A stretch of DNA of 64,000 nucleotides from Cherax quadricarinatus (lineage: Eukaryota; Arthropoda; Malacostraca; Decapoda; Parastacidae), in NCBI RefSeq assembly GCF_038502225.1, contig NC_091308.1:24908216-24972215 (forward strand), written 5' to 3'. Below the pieces are notes generated by a model, which saw only the letters and a list, made by a program, of their open reading frames with translations, was not told where the DNA came from and made no database searches. The position numbers and the translations under genes are program-made. Below, piece after piece: positions 46,106 through 56,945 of this stretch (positions are counted from its first letter, which is position 1; the number at the start of each line of letters is the position of its first letter).

Positions 46106-47711
46106 TAATAATTTAGAAATTTCAGAGGAACTGGGTGCTAGCGACCACAAATCAATTACATTTAGCATTGAATGGAAGTACGATAGTAGCGATAACTCAG
46201 TAACAGTCCCAGATTTTCGCTTAGCAGATTACGATGGGCTTAGAGAACACTTATCATCTGTTGACTGGGGTAACGAAGAGAGCTATCAATATGACAGTTT
46301 TCTGAACACAATACATGAGGCTCAAAGAACGTTTATCCCATATAAAGAAATTAGATCAAATAGAAATGACCCAAAATGGATGAATAATAGGCTCAAATAT
46401 CTACTAGGGCATAAGAAAGGAATTTATAGGCGTATCAAAAGAGGTGAGGGTCATCTTATGAATCAGTATATTGGCATTAAGAGGGACATTAAAAAGGGGA
46501 TAAGAAAAGCTAAAAGGGACTATGAAATTAAAGTTGCTAGGGATTCTAAAACTAACCCAAAAAGTTTTTTCCAGGTCTATAGAACAAAAGTTAGAGATAA
46601 GATAGGTCCCCTTAAAAATAACTATGGGCACCTTACTGACAAAGAGAATGAAATGTGCTCGATTTTAAATAATTATTTTCTCTCAGTTTTTACACAGGAA
46701 GACACTAACAATATTCCAGTAATTAATTTTTACAGTGGGCTAGAAGAAGATAAATTATGTAACATCACAGTCACTAGTGAAATGGTTGTGAAGCAGATAG
46801 ACAGACTGAAGCAAAATAAGTCACCGGGTCCTGATGAGGTTTTTTCAAGGGTTCTTAAGGAATGCAAAATGGAACTCTGTGAACCATTAACTAATATTTT
46901 TAATTTATCTCTTCAAACAGGTGTAGTGTCTGATATGTGGAAGATGGCTAATGTAATTCCTAGTTTTAAAACAGGGGACAAGTCGTTAGCGTCAAATTAC
47001 CGCCCACTAAGCCTGACCTCAATTGTAGGCAAATTACTAGAGTCAATTATAGCTGAGATTATAAGAAGCCATCTCGATAAGCATAGCTTGATTAATGATA
47101 CTCAGCATGGATTCACAAGAGGCCGGTCTTGTCTAACTAATTTATTAACTTTCTTCAGTAAAGCTTTTGAGGCTGTTGACCACAATAAAGAATTTGATAT
47201 TATTTACTTAGATTTTAGTAAGGCTTTTGATAGAGTTCCGCACCATAGACTGTTAAAGAAAGTGGCAGCTCATGGCATTGGGGGAAAAGTGCTCTCGTGG
47301 ATCGAGTCATGGCTCACTGACAGGAAGCAGAGAGTGTCCATAAATGGGGTTAAGTCCGAGTGGGGATCTGTGACAAGTGGCGTTCCACAGGGATCAGTCT
47401 TGGGCCCGTTGTTGTTTATAATATATATCAATGATCTTGATGAGGGAATTACTAGTGATATGAGCAAATTCGCCGATGACACAAAGATAGGTAGGATAAT
47501 TGATTCAAACGTAGATGTTATGGAACTTCAGGAGGATTTAAACAAACTCTATTCTTGGTCAGAAAAGTGGCAGATGCAGTCCAATGTAGATAAATGCAAG
47601 GTTCTGAAGCTTGGGAGTGCCCATAACCCTAGTACTTGGAACATTAAAATGGTATAAAATACCGACAGGTTGTTAGGTAAGACACATATGCAACAGTTAG
47701 GTATCTTTATT

Positions 47712-47750
47712 GTGAAACGTTTCGCCTACACAGTAGGCTTCTTCAGTCAC
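47712..47750 (-). ncRNA. Hammerhead-like ribozyme motif, left arm
   Basis: Exact mirror of the motif at 48101-48139, read on the minus strand, because the arms are reverse complements. A transcript of one strand therefore carries one copy in sense and one in antisense. Confidence 0.5.
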
Positions 47751-48100
47751 GTACAGAAAAGTTGATAGAAGCAGAAGATACTTGAAGACGATGTAATCAG
47801 TCCATCACCCTTAAAGTTTTGAGGTGGTCAGTCCCTCAGTCTGGAGAAGAGCATTGTTCCATAGTATGAAACAATATGGAGAAGAAGTGACAGGATGTAA
47901 TAAAGTTGGTAGAATTACTTTACATATTGTCGGTAATTCTACCAACTTTATTACATCCTGTCACTTCTTCTCCATATTGTTTCATACTATGGAACAATGC
48001 TCTTCTCCAGACTGAGGGACTGACCACCTCAAAACTTTAAGGGTGATGGACTGATTACATCGTCTTCAAGTATCTTCTGCTTCTATCAACTTTTCTGTAC

Positions 48101-48139
48101 GTGACTGAAGAAGCCTACTGTGTAGGCGAAACGTTTCAC
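48101..48139 (+). ncRNA. Hammerhead-like ribozyme motif, right arm
   Basis: In order: GTGA (48101-48104), CTGAAGA (48105-48111), one extra A, stem II GCCTAC/GTAGGC (48113-48118 with 48122-48127, loop TGT), GAAA (48128-48131), CGT (48132-48134), T (48135, candidate cleavage base), then TCAC (48136-48139), which pairs with GTGA as stem I. CTGANGA...GAAA is the hammerhead catalytic core. Stem III would be only ACGT (48131-48134) and would need to pair with a second copy, as in short-stem III hammerheads. The extra A before stem II is a deviation. Activity is inferred, not shown. Confidence 0.5.
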
Positions 48140-48989
48140 AATAAAGATACCTAACTGTTGCATATGTGTCTTACCTAACAACCCTAGTACTTATAAGTTA
48201 AATGATGTAGAACTTAGCCATACAGATTGCGAAAAGGACTTGGGGGTTATGGTGAGCAGCAACCTTAAACCAAGACAGCAATGCCTAAGCGTACGTAATA
48301 AGGCAAATAGATTACTGGGATTTATATCAAGAAGTGTAAGCAACAGAAGTCCAGAGGTCATACTGCAGCTTTATACATCATTAGTAAGGCCTCACCTAGA
48401 TTATGCAGCTCAGTTCTGGTCTCCGTATTACAAAATGGACATAAATTCGTTAGAAAACATTCAGCGTAGGATGACTAAATTAATACATAGCATTAGAAAT
48501 CTTCCTTATGAAGAAAGATTGAAGACTCTTAAGTTACATTCACTTGTTAGACGAAGAATGAGGGGAGACCTGATCGAAGTGTATAAGTGGAAGATAGGTA
48601 TTAATAAAGGGGATATTAATAAGGTCTTGAGGATGTCTCTCCAAGAGAGAACCCGCAGTAATGGATTTAAATTAGATAAGTTTAGATTTAGAAAGGACAT
48701 ATGAAAGTATTGGTTTGGAAATAGGGTAGTTGATGAGTGGAACAGTCTACCTAGTTGGGTTATTGAGGCTGGGACTTTGGGTAGTTTCAAATTTAGGTTG
48801 GATAAGTACATGAGTGGGAGGGGTTGGATTTGAGTGGGACTTTCACATCAGAGCTTATTTCTTGGGTGGCATTGAAAATTGGGTTGGGCAAATGTTTTGT
48901 TAGTGGGATGAATTGTAAAGGACCTGCCTAGTATGGGCCAACAGGCCTCCTGCAGTGTTCCTCCTTTCTTATGTTCTTAGGTTAACAAG

Positions 48990-49055
48990 CACCAGACAAG
49001 ACTGGTCCAGGGCCAGGCTCCAGGAATAGAAAAACTCTCGAAACTCATCTTAGCA
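48990..49055 (+). mobile_element. LINE family C-type tail fragment
   Basis: 'agcaccagacaagactggtc', 'cagggccaggctcc' and 'ctctcgaaactcatct' match the extreme 3' end after SLVDQ at 51105-51165. It abuts the 3' end of LINE B. Confidence 0.6.
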
Positions 49056-49059
49056 GTTT

Positions 49060-49715
49060 TAAAGACTGAGGTGCCATCTTACTTGTAAGACTGAAGTGCC
49101 ATCTTGTAAGACTGAGGTGCCATCTTATTTGTAAGACTGAGGTGCCATCTTGTAAGACTGAGGTGCCATCTTATTTGTAAGACTGAGTACCATCTTGTAA
49201 GACTGAGGTGCCATCTTATTTGTAAGACTGAGGTGCCATCTTACTAGTAAGACTGAGGTGCCATCTTACTAGTAAGACTGAGGTGCCATCTTACAAGTAA
49301 GACTGAGGTGCCATCTTACTAGTAAGACTGAGGTGCCATCTTACTAGTAAGACTGAGGTGCCATCTTACTAGTAAGACTGAGGTGCCATCTTGTAAGACT
49401 GAGGTGCCATCTTACTAGTAAGATTGAGTGCCATCTTGTAAGACTGAGGTGCCATCTTACTAGTAAGACTGAGGTGCCATCTTACTAGTAAGACTGAGGT
49501 ACCATCTTACTAGTAAGACTGAGGTGCCATCTTGTAAGACTGAGGTGCCATCTTTTAAGACTGAGGTGCCATCTTGTAAGACTGAGGTGCCATCTTACTA
49601 GTAAGACTGAGTGCCATCTTGTAAGACTGAGGTGCCATCTTACTAGTAAGACTGAGGTGCCATCTTACTAGTAAGACTGAGGTGCCATCTTACTTGTAAG
49701 ATTAAAGTGTTATCT
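49060..49715. repeat. 21/25-bp minisatellite
   Basis: Two unit lengths alternate: 'gactgaggtgccatcttact' plus 'agtaa' (25 bp) and 'gactgaggtgccatcttgtaa' type (21 bp), about 28 units. The 4-base difference is the 'acta' of ACTAGTAA. Confidence 0.92.
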
Positions 49716-50216
49716 TACATATTCGTGAGATGAAGACAAGAAAGAAGTGTCTGTCAAAGTGCAAAACGTTTAACAGGTTTTATACTGGTATAACGGGACG
49801 GATAACACTAACCCCTGCCATTATCCTGCCAGTGACCAGTCACTAGCAGGGTTAGTGGCCAGGCCACACTACCGTCTCGCGGCCACACCTCCACTTGTTA
49901 TCTTCCTAAGATAAGCAGCTAGCCCTCCTGCCCCGCCCTGTAAGAGATATCTACGCTACCCAAGACGCCATAAAATGCTATCCGTGGTTTACCTGCGGTC
50001 AGTATCTAGAGTAATGTTACTCTGGCGCTCCACCTCGCATACATACTGATATATATTGAAGAGAGAGAGAGAGAAGCAAGAGGAAGAAAGAAAATAAAAG
50101 CAAGATAATCCCACGTGAGTGTTATTTGGAAAGTTGTTAAAAGTTTTGCACTCTGGCAGGAGAGCTGATCTTTTCTTTCCATCTCACGAACGCATAAGAT
50201 GACAGGTTGATCTTAA
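49716..50216. other. Unassigned sequence
   Basis: No gene recognised. A short (GA)6 lies at about 50060. Confidence 0.4.
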
Positions 50217-50265
50217 AACTTACGAGACCTGGTCTGAGACCGGGCAGCAGAGGCCATGTTCCCAG
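50217..50265 (+). mobile_element. LINE-C tail remnant
   Basis: 'cgagacctggtctgagaccg' followed by 'ggcagcagaggcc' resembles 'gaggcctggtctcagaccgg' at 45959-45978. Very short. Confidence 0.4.
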
Positions 50266-50298
50266 ATTAGCAAGAAAAAGATGACACCTACGTACGTT

Positions 50299-50392
50299 CA
50301 TGGCAACACTGCGGTCATCCCTTCACTTACCACCGTTATGGTAACACTGTGGTCATCCCGTCACTTACTACCGTCATGGTAACATTGTCACA
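50299..50392. repeat. 38-bp tandem repeat (about 2.5 copies)
   Basis: 'atggtaacactgtggtcatc' plus 'ccgtcacttactaccgtc', with scattered substitutions. Confidence 0.85.
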
Positions 50393-50424
50393 GGGCTGCA
50401 TCAACACTCACCTGGTGAGGAACA

Positions 50425-50573
50425 AAGGTTCACATCAGTTACAAAGGTTTACATCAGTTACAAAGGTTCACATCAGTTACAAAGGTTCACATCAGTTACA
50501 AAGGTTCACATCAGTTACAAAGGTTCACATCAGTTACAAAGGTTCACATCAGTTACAAAGGTTCACATCACAT
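50425..50573. repeat. 19-bp minisatellite (about 8 copies)
   Basis: Unit aggttcacatcagttacaa, nearly perfect. Confidence 0.95.
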
Positions 50574-50729
50574 TACCTATGCAACAGTTATGTATATTCT
50601 CACACTACATAATATACATAAAAACTCTTCACTAGTAAACGTTACAGTACCTGTGACCTGTCTGTGACTGGTTTCCAGGTTTACTGCTACCTTCACAGGC
50701 AAACCTGGTCCTAGACTTCCCTTCCTTCC

Positions 50730-50815
50730 TTCCTGACTAACCAGGCTGTTGCTGCAGGTTACCCCCAGGAATACGTAGCCATCACAACCTGACTAATCAA
50801 GGTCTTGCCGAAGAT
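50730..50815 (-). mobile_element. LINE family C-type 3'-end fragment
   Basis: 'tgactaaccaggctgttgct' followed by 'acgtagccatcacaacctga' is the reverse complement of the VPDQPGCDGYV..SLVDQ region. Confidence 0.6.
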
Positions 50816-50839
50816 AGTAACTGATTTAGACGAGACCTC

Positions 50840-51182
50840 CTAGGTTGGAAACATATGGGAGGAGGTGCAAATAAACCCAGTAAAAAGGTAGGGGTGCGGA
50901 GGGCACAACAAGGGAACACTGTATCAACATTCGTGGCCCCTGATTATTCAACATCTTACCAGAAGATATCAGAAACACTGCTGGAACAAGTGTATAAGTC
51001 TTCAGAGGAAGCTGGAGAAATTTCTTCACCAGGTGCCAGATCAGCCTGGCTGTAATGGATATGTGAGTCAGTGGGCCACCAACAACAACAGCCTGGCTGA
51101 CCAGGCTAGCACCAGACAAGCCTGGCCCATGGCTGGTCTCCGAGAGTAGAAAGACTCTCGAAACTCATCAAGGGTATATCAA
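50840..51182 (+). mobile_element. LINE family C-type C-terminal fragment
   Basis: Contains, over several frames, 'INPVKR', 'caacaagggaacactgtatc', 'RYQKHCWNK', KLEKFLHQVPDQPGCNGYVS and NNNSLADQASTRQAWPMAGL, and ends in 'agactctcgaaactcatcaa'. It is 5'-truncated and frameshifted. Confidence 0.8.
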
Positions 51183-51261
51183 AGGTTAGAAAGGAAATAC
51201 TACAGGATTAAGAGCTTTTAAGAAGCACAGGGGAAAGTTTAGGTATGTATATAGTGAATGT

Positions 51262-51412
51262 TTATGTGTAACATGTGTAACATGTGTAACATGTGTAACA
51301 TGTGTAACATGTGTAACATGTGTAACATTTGTAACATGTGTAACATGTGTAACATGTGTAACATGTGTAACATTTGTAACATTTGTAACATGTGTAACAT
51401 GTGTAACATTTT
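51262..51412. repeat. 9-bp minisatellite (about 16 copies)
   Basis: Unit atgtgtaac with some 'atttgtaac' variants. The minus-strand reading is a Val-Thr-His repeat only because nine is a multiple of three. Confidence 0.95.
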
Positions 51413-51689
51413 GCTTCTTGGCTGAATTCATTAACATTCACTCAGGTACATCCTTTAAGACTGACAAAAACTGGTCCCATTTTTCTATTTTATAAACATA
51501 TGAAAGGTAAATCTTAAAACAAAAATGAACTTATATTGAGAACACTGTGTCTTCCCTCACATGTATGTTTCTCAGTGGTTGTTATTCCTTCAATATTTGT
51601 TTTGTAATTTAGACAGGCTGGTCTGAGAGTGTCGACAGTCCCTTAAGTTGTAGCCACTGCAACACAGCTGAAAACTGTGCATTATGACT

Positions 51690-52073
51690 ATGTCGTGTCG
51701 AATAGGTAAAACTTGCGATTATGGCTTAAATAGCAACGCTCTTCTTGCCGAATAAGGCAAGCGAAAATTTGTGTATGCAATAATTTCGCAGAAATCATCC
51801 TGACCCTGATGAAAAATATATATTTCATTGTGTTTGCTTATTAAATTATTGTAAGCTTATCTAAAATATATTTAGTTGGATTAGGCTAAATTGAGCTTGT
51901 TATAATAAGGTTAGGTAAGTTTTCTAAGGTTCTTTTGGTACAAAATTATTATTTTTTACGTTAACTTGTATGAAAAAAATATATCTTTATACGTATAAGA
52001 GAAAATTTTAGAAAGGACTTAATTTTAAATGAGTTATTGTTAACTGACCAATTTTACCTATATGGCAGTACAT
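51690..52073. mobile_element. MITE-like element, about 384 bp
   Basis: The AT-rich non-coding unit has imperfect terminal inverted repeats: left atgtcgtgtcgaataggtaa (51690-51709), right ending ttttacctatatggcagtac (52052-52071), about 18 of 24 positions matching. The inside holds 'gccgaataaggcaagcgaaa' and 'ttagttggattaggctaaat'. I recall similar AT-rich units as common in decapod genomes. No clear target duplication was found, and no transposase is encoded. Confidence 0.6.
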
Positions 52074-52194
52074 CTACAAGTTAAACACTGGAGGGAGTGA
52101 AGGCTGGAGGTGCGACAGATTGTGAAAAATAACTCCTAATGAGAAGACCGGTGCAAGAAGTACATTGACAACTCTATATAAATTGTATTATAGA

Positions 52195-52345
52195 TAGGTA
52201 TTTTAATAAGTCACAATATTCTGTTTATATCATTTTATTGAGAAGACGTTTCATCCATCAGGAAGTTTATAAACTGAAGTCCATGATGGGCGAAATGTCT
52301 TATCAATAAAATGCTATAAATAACATTTTAAGTCATATTAAGGTA
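52195..52345. mobile_element. Palindromic GAAAYGT element, diverged
   Basis: The left arm 'atcattttattgagaagacg' plus 'tttcatccatcagg' is complementary to the right arm 'ccatgatgggcgaaatgtct' plus 'tatcaataaaatgctata' around 'aagtttataaactgaagt'. The outer parts 'aagtcacaatattctgttta' and 'aaataacattttaagtcat' also pair loosely. The arm layout is CCA-TGA-TGG stem, CGAAATGTCTTATC and AATAAAATG, as in the other palindromic elements. Confidence 0.65.
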
Positions 52346-52407
52346 CGGAGAATTACCAGCACACTGTTATCTACAAGATATAGGACGTAAGACGCTCTGT
52401 CAGTAAC

Positions 52408-53470
52408 TTCACTAGCATCACCAAGCTGTGTGTACGTTACTAAGCTTTGTATATCAGCATCACGTTGACGTATACAGCAGCATCACCAAGCTGTGTGTAC
52501 GTTACTAAGCTTTGTGTATCAGCATCACGTTGACGTATACAGCAGCATCACCAAGCTGTGTGTACGTTACTAAGCTTTGTATATCAGCATCACGTTGACG
52601 TATACAGCAGCATCACCAAGCTGTGTGTACGTTACTAAGCTTTGTATATCAGCATCACGTTGACGTATACAGCAGCATCACCAAGCTGTGTGTACGTTAC
52701 TAAGCTTTGTATATCAGTATCACGTTGACGTATACAGCAGCATCACCAAGCTGTGTACGTTACTAAGCTTTGTATATTAGCATCACGTTGACGTATACAG
52801 CAGCATCACCAAGCTGTGTGTACGTTACTAAGCTTTGTATATCAGCATCACGTTGACGTATACAGCAGCATCACCAAGCTGTGTGTACGTTACTAAGCTT
52901 TGTATATCAGCATCACGTTGACGTATACAGCAGCATCACCAAGCTGTGTGTACGTTACTAAGCGTTGACGTATACAGCAGCATACAGTATATCAGCATCA
53001 CAGCATCACCAAGCTGTGTGTACGTTACTAAGCTTTGTATATAAGCATCACGTTGACGTATACAGCAGCATCACCAAGCTGTGTGTACCAAGCTTTACGT
53101 AATATCAGCATCACGTTGACGTATACAGCAGCATCACCAAGCTGTGTGTACGTTACTAAGCTTTGTGTATCAGCATCACGTTGACGTATACAGCAGCATC
53201 ACCAAGCTGTGTGTACGTTACTAAGCTTTGTGTATCAGCATCACGTTGACGTATACAGCAGCATCACCAAGCTGTGTGTACGTTACTAAGCTTTGTGTAT
53301 CAGCATCACGTTGACGTATACAGCAGCATCACCAAGCTGTGTGTACGTTACTAAGCTTTGTATATCAGCATCACGTTGACGTATACAGCAACATCACCAA
53401 GCTGTGTGTACGTTACTAAGCTTTGTGTATCAGCATCACGTTGACGTATACAGCAACATCACCAAGCTCT
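52408..53470. repeat. 65-bp minisatellite array (about 16 copies)
   Basis: The unit contains 'gcatcaccaagctgtgtgta', 'cgttactaagctttgtatat' and 'cagcatcacgttgacgtata'. Most copies differ only at TATATC/TGTATC. Irregular, rearranged units lie at 52950-53010 and 53085-53105. Confidence 0.95.
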
Positions 53471-55011
53471 GGTCTCGGCAGAGCGTGAAACATTTCACAG
53501 GGGCTGTCTGCCGTGTTGTAATTTTTACGGCAAAAGTTTACAAATCACAGCCAGGTTATTCCAGTGCGACCACGAAGTTCCCAGGATTAGCATTTGTGAG
53601 GCAGGCAAGAGGAAAATCATTACTTAACATACTATATGAGTATATGTAGTTGCAACACTTTTAAACTTAATCCAAATGACGTCCCGCAGACACTGGTGAA
53701 AACAGCACATAGGTTACAGAACAAACTTTTCCCGAGACAAGCTTGATACAGAGCTTTATAAAGACATGATAAAGCTCTACACAGAGCAAAATGTTGTCCA
53801 CTAAATGCTTAAAAGTAATTTAAAACGAAGATATGAGGAAAATTCTTTATATCCTACTTTATTTATTCCTCTTGCTTTTGTACCCACTACTTGTACCATC
53901 CCCCCCCCTTAGTTCTATTCCTTTTCCAGAAAGCGTATTTTACTACGTTTGAAACACGACATTGAAAATTTATGTACTGTTAGCAAGAAAATATCAAACA
54001 TAATATACTGTACACTGATGGATCTAAATAAGTCTACTTGGCATGGTTGCTTCTGCTCTAGATTAGAATTATAAGCAACCATGTCTCATAATGACTAACC
54101 TGCTTGCCGGAGAAAGTAGGTACTGATAATAAACAGAGAGAAAGTAAATTAATAAACAAATATTATGGATTCCATCTCACTTTGACTTACTCCTACAGCT
54201 GCATAAATTAGCCAAAGAAAGTAATTTGAAAGAAAGCGTTGAATATAGACCTGGTCTGTCTGTGTCCAGGATTATAAACAGCATTAGGAGAGTAGTAAAT
54301 AATAAATCTAAATGTCATATGAATACAAACAGAAGCTTGAGTAAATCAATAACTCATTATGATTAGATAAACGTAGATAAGACACCAAGTAGTTTGCAAT
54401 GTCAACACACTGACTGACTGACGTTGTAATACTTAGGCTCAGGCCTGGTTACAGACTCACAAGTGCTCCTGACAGTTTGGTATATACACAGATGAACAAT
54501 CAAGCTAAAGTCTAATGGTATTTTTTATCATTATATGCTAAATTGTCTGCTTATTGAGGAATTTCGAGATAGTCAATATAATAGCATGTGTGATATGCCA
54601 AGGTATTAGATATTATTGTATTAAGAAAAATACGATGTCATACTCTTTGAGGAAAGAAGCGTAAATTTTCTTGCAACAAATCAAATATAAATTGTCTGTA
54701 CTGTATCTACACAGATGTACTCGTCAACCTAAGTGGATGTATCTAATTGTGAACAATATAAATAATAAAAGTATAGTTGACACTTTTGTTAAGCGTGTAG
54801 TGTTAGGACCTGCTGGGTCCTACCTGGATTTGTCCTGGCCTCTGATACATCTCGTTAAGGTCGACCTCGGTAGTGGGAGTGTGTTTATCAGTTGTGAGGG
54901 TGTAGCACGTATCACATACACTGTCTAGGCTGTGTTAAACTGGGTGGGGGTGACAGCCTTCCTGCTGCCTGACACAGCCAATAAATGCTGCAGGAAACAT
55001 TCCCCTTGAGG
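53471..55011. other. Unassigned sequence
   Basis: AT-rich, 1.5 kb without arrays. Open frames of 81-85 codons (53404-53649, 54671-54928) show no recognisable domain. This is among the longest non-repetitive stretches in the window, together with 837-2057 and 38761-40490. Confidence 0.4.
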
Positions 55012-55152
55012 GAGGTTCCTCGATGCTAGCGAGCTCTTGATCCGTGGAACTGGACCTGCCCTCAACTTCCATGTATCGAACCTGCTTTCCTCCCAGCCCC
55101 CCCCCTTCCATTTAGAAGTTGTATGACCCCTACGGGTTTAGCGCTCCCCTTA
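55012..55152 (+). mobile_element. SINE-like element S1, copy 3 (diverged)
   Basis: 'ccccttgagggaggttcctc' followed by 'gagctcttgatccgtggaac' and 'gggtttagcgctccccttat' is the same element in the opposite orientation to copies 1 and 2, with substitutions throughout and no AAT tail left. Confidence 0.75.
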
Positions 55153-55734
55153 TGAGTGTATTTATACCAGAGTACCAGATCCCGATGCAGTGTATGGCTT
55201 CTTCAGCCTGTCCGGCACTACCTTGGGGAAAGTGAGTGTGGTATTACGTTGCTGCTGTGTGCCACATTGTCAACCTGGTTACATTAAGACATCAAGGAGT
55301 TGCTGGCCCAAAAATTTTGTTCTAGTCAGTGTAGCTGCCTGTTCAGCTGATCTTCATCCATCTACCCTGTCTTCGTTATTTTGCGAGGCGTCGTTCGTAA
55401 CTGGGTCGCAGGTGCAGTGCCCTCCGACATAAACAACAGGTAGGAAGACGAGTAGTCTCAATACCGCAGTGACTAGACTGATGTTGTGACTGCAGTTGTT
55501 TCAGTGTTTCTGCAGTGCTGTCTGTGAATGACCGCTTGTTGTTGGTGTTCTGTGGCCGTGTTTCAGGGGCTTTGTTTACTGTAATAAAATCTGTGAAGTG
55601 AGGTGAAGAATGTTTCTGCAACACATCTACATTTCACACAATAATGTTTACTCCAGCACCCACAGGTTAGGTATAGAAGGAGTGAGACGCACAGGATTGT
55701 TGTGGTGACTACTATCCACAAAATGGGTTAGAGG
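55153..55734. other. Unassigned sequence
   Basis: No supported gene. Two overlapping frames of about 80 codons on opposite strands lack recognisable features. Confidence 0.35.
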
Positions 55735-56335
55735 GAGGGCTACCGCCCCCTCCAGGTATAGGACTGACACGAGGTGACTACACCTCCAGGAGAGGTATGG
55801 AGTGAGTACCACCCAAAGGATAGGTATGGGGCGACTACCATTGATAGGATGGGTGTGGAGTGACTACCACTCACAGGATAGGTGTGGAGTGACTACCACT
55901 CACAGGATGGGTGTGGAGTGACTACCACTCACAGGATGGGGGTGAAGTGACTACCACTCACAGGATGGGTGCGGAGTGACTACTACTCACAGGATAGGTG
56001 TGGAGTGACTACCACTCACAGGATAGGTGTGGAGTGACTACCACTCACAGGATAGGTGTGGAGTGACTACCACTCACAGGATGGGTGTGGAGTGACTACC
56101 ACTCACAGGATGGGTGTGGAGTGACTACCACTCACAGGATGGGTGTGGAGTGACTACCACTCACAGGATGGGTGTGGAGTGACTACCACTCACAGGATGG
56201 GGGTGAAGTGACTACCACTCACAGGATAGGTGTGGAGTGACTACCACTCACAGGATGGGTGTGGAGTGACTACCACTCACAGTTTTGATATGATGTGACT
56301 ACCACCCATAGGATAGGCATGAGGTGCACAATAAA
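55735..56335. repeat. 29-bp minisatellite (about 19 copies)
   Basis: The unit contains 'gactaccactcacaggatgg' plus 'gtgtggagt'. Edges are degenerate, and the middle is nearly uniform with G/A variants at GGATGG/GGATAG. Confidence 0.95.
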
Positions 56336-56872
56336 ACTATCAAACTAGCTCAGGCAGCCTGTGTTTGTGCTGGTTTACTGAGCCATCAGCGTCAGCGTTG
56401 AGAGTGCCTGGTGGGAGGCGACAGCCACAACAGTACTGACTGTCTCCAGTGTTCAGACTGCATTTGTGTTTTTCTTCCAAGGAATGTTACAATGCGGAGG
56501 TCTGGCAGCTGGGTCTTCCTATAGACTATGATCACATAAGAATCTCGTAATACTGAAGTGTAAGGAGCACTGTTATAAACGCACTGAGACCACCACGACC
56601 AGGAGCTGAGTCTCGACCCTTCCCCCTTTCCCCCATCAAACGCAACTCGGTGAGCACATCAACAAATCTTTTCGTCCCGTATCTCATTACCAAGAGAAGG
56701 AAAAATGAAAACAAAAATTACATTCCAACTTATTCGTCCGTTCCGCTCGCTTTCATGCTTCCATAAATAAATGTTTGTGCGCACTTTTTCAATAATGCAA
56801 GATAAACGTTCCCTTAAAAGCTGTGGGCGTCAACAATAGGAGCGTCTGGTGAGAGTGGCATCGTCACAGTGG
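56336..56872. other. Unassigned sequence with a LINE-A tail remnant
   Basis: Within it, 56597-56660 ('caggagctgagtctcgaccc' ... 'caactcggtgagcacatc') matches the last 60 bp of family A on the plus strand, without a CA tract. The rest is unassigned. Confidence 0.55.
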
Positions 56873-56945
56873 AGATGTCTGCCACCACTGTGGTGTCTGC
56901 CACCACTGTGGTGTCTGCCACCATTGTGGTGTCTACCACCAACAC
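56873..56945. repeat. 18-bp minisatellite (4 copies)
   Basis: Unit tctgccaccactgtggtg; contains the palindrome CCACTGTGG-like core. Confidence 0.9.

Larger units (their letters stand above)
47625..48192. mobile_element. Long palindromic element with 13-bp target duplication and hammerhead-like cores
   Basis: The target duplication aaccctagtactt lies at 47625-47637 and 48180-48192, inside LINE B. The element starts with a single-sided tail (47638-47668, ggaacattaaaatgg then tataaaataccgacag). Two 250-bp arms follow, 47669-47918 and 47933-48182, which I read as exact reverse complements, with a 14-base spacer (47919-47932). The arm contains 'gacacatatgcaac', AATAAAGATACC and the hammerhead-like block. 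No protein is encoded. The layout (inverted terminal repeats with a short extra tail and a variable target duplication) is what is known for Penelope-like elements. A foldback DNA element is the alternative. Confidence 0.85.
46106..48835 (+). pseudogene. LINE-B reverse transcriptase, interrupted
   Basis: The first part (open from 46038 to 47657, LINE-derived from 46106) carries GASDHKSI (endonuclease end), NYRPLSLTSIVGKLLESI, TQHGFTRGRSCLTNLL, YLDFSKAFDRVPHHRLL (catalytic Asp), SGVPQGSVLGPLLF, FADDTKIGRI (catalytic Asp pair) and DKCKVLKLGSAHNPST. The insertion separates this from the second part (48180-48835): YKLNDVELSHTDCEKDLGVM, VRPHLDYAAQFWSPYYKMD, NLPYEERLKTLKLHSLVRRR and GDLIEVYKWKIGINKGDI, then a TGA, then KYWFGNRVVDEWNSLPSWVI. 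Plus-strand codons before about 46100 belong to the preceding LINE-C fragment and are not part of this gene. The enzyme would reverse-transcribe element RNA. Endonuclease truncation plus insertion make it inactive. Confidence 0.92.
46106..48985 (+). mobile_element. LINE family B (CR1/L2-like), split by a palindromic insertion
   Basis: A 5'-truncated non-LTR element that starts in the last endonuclease motif (GASDHKSI). It encodes an RT up to 47637, is interrupted by the element at 47638-48179, resumes at 48180-48192 with the duplicated target, and ends with the 3' tail 'tatgggccaacaggcctcct', 'gcagtgttcctcctttctta', 'tgttctta' at about 48980. Apart from the insertion there is one in-frame TGA near 48703, so this copy is young relative to families A and C. 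Confidence 0.92.
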
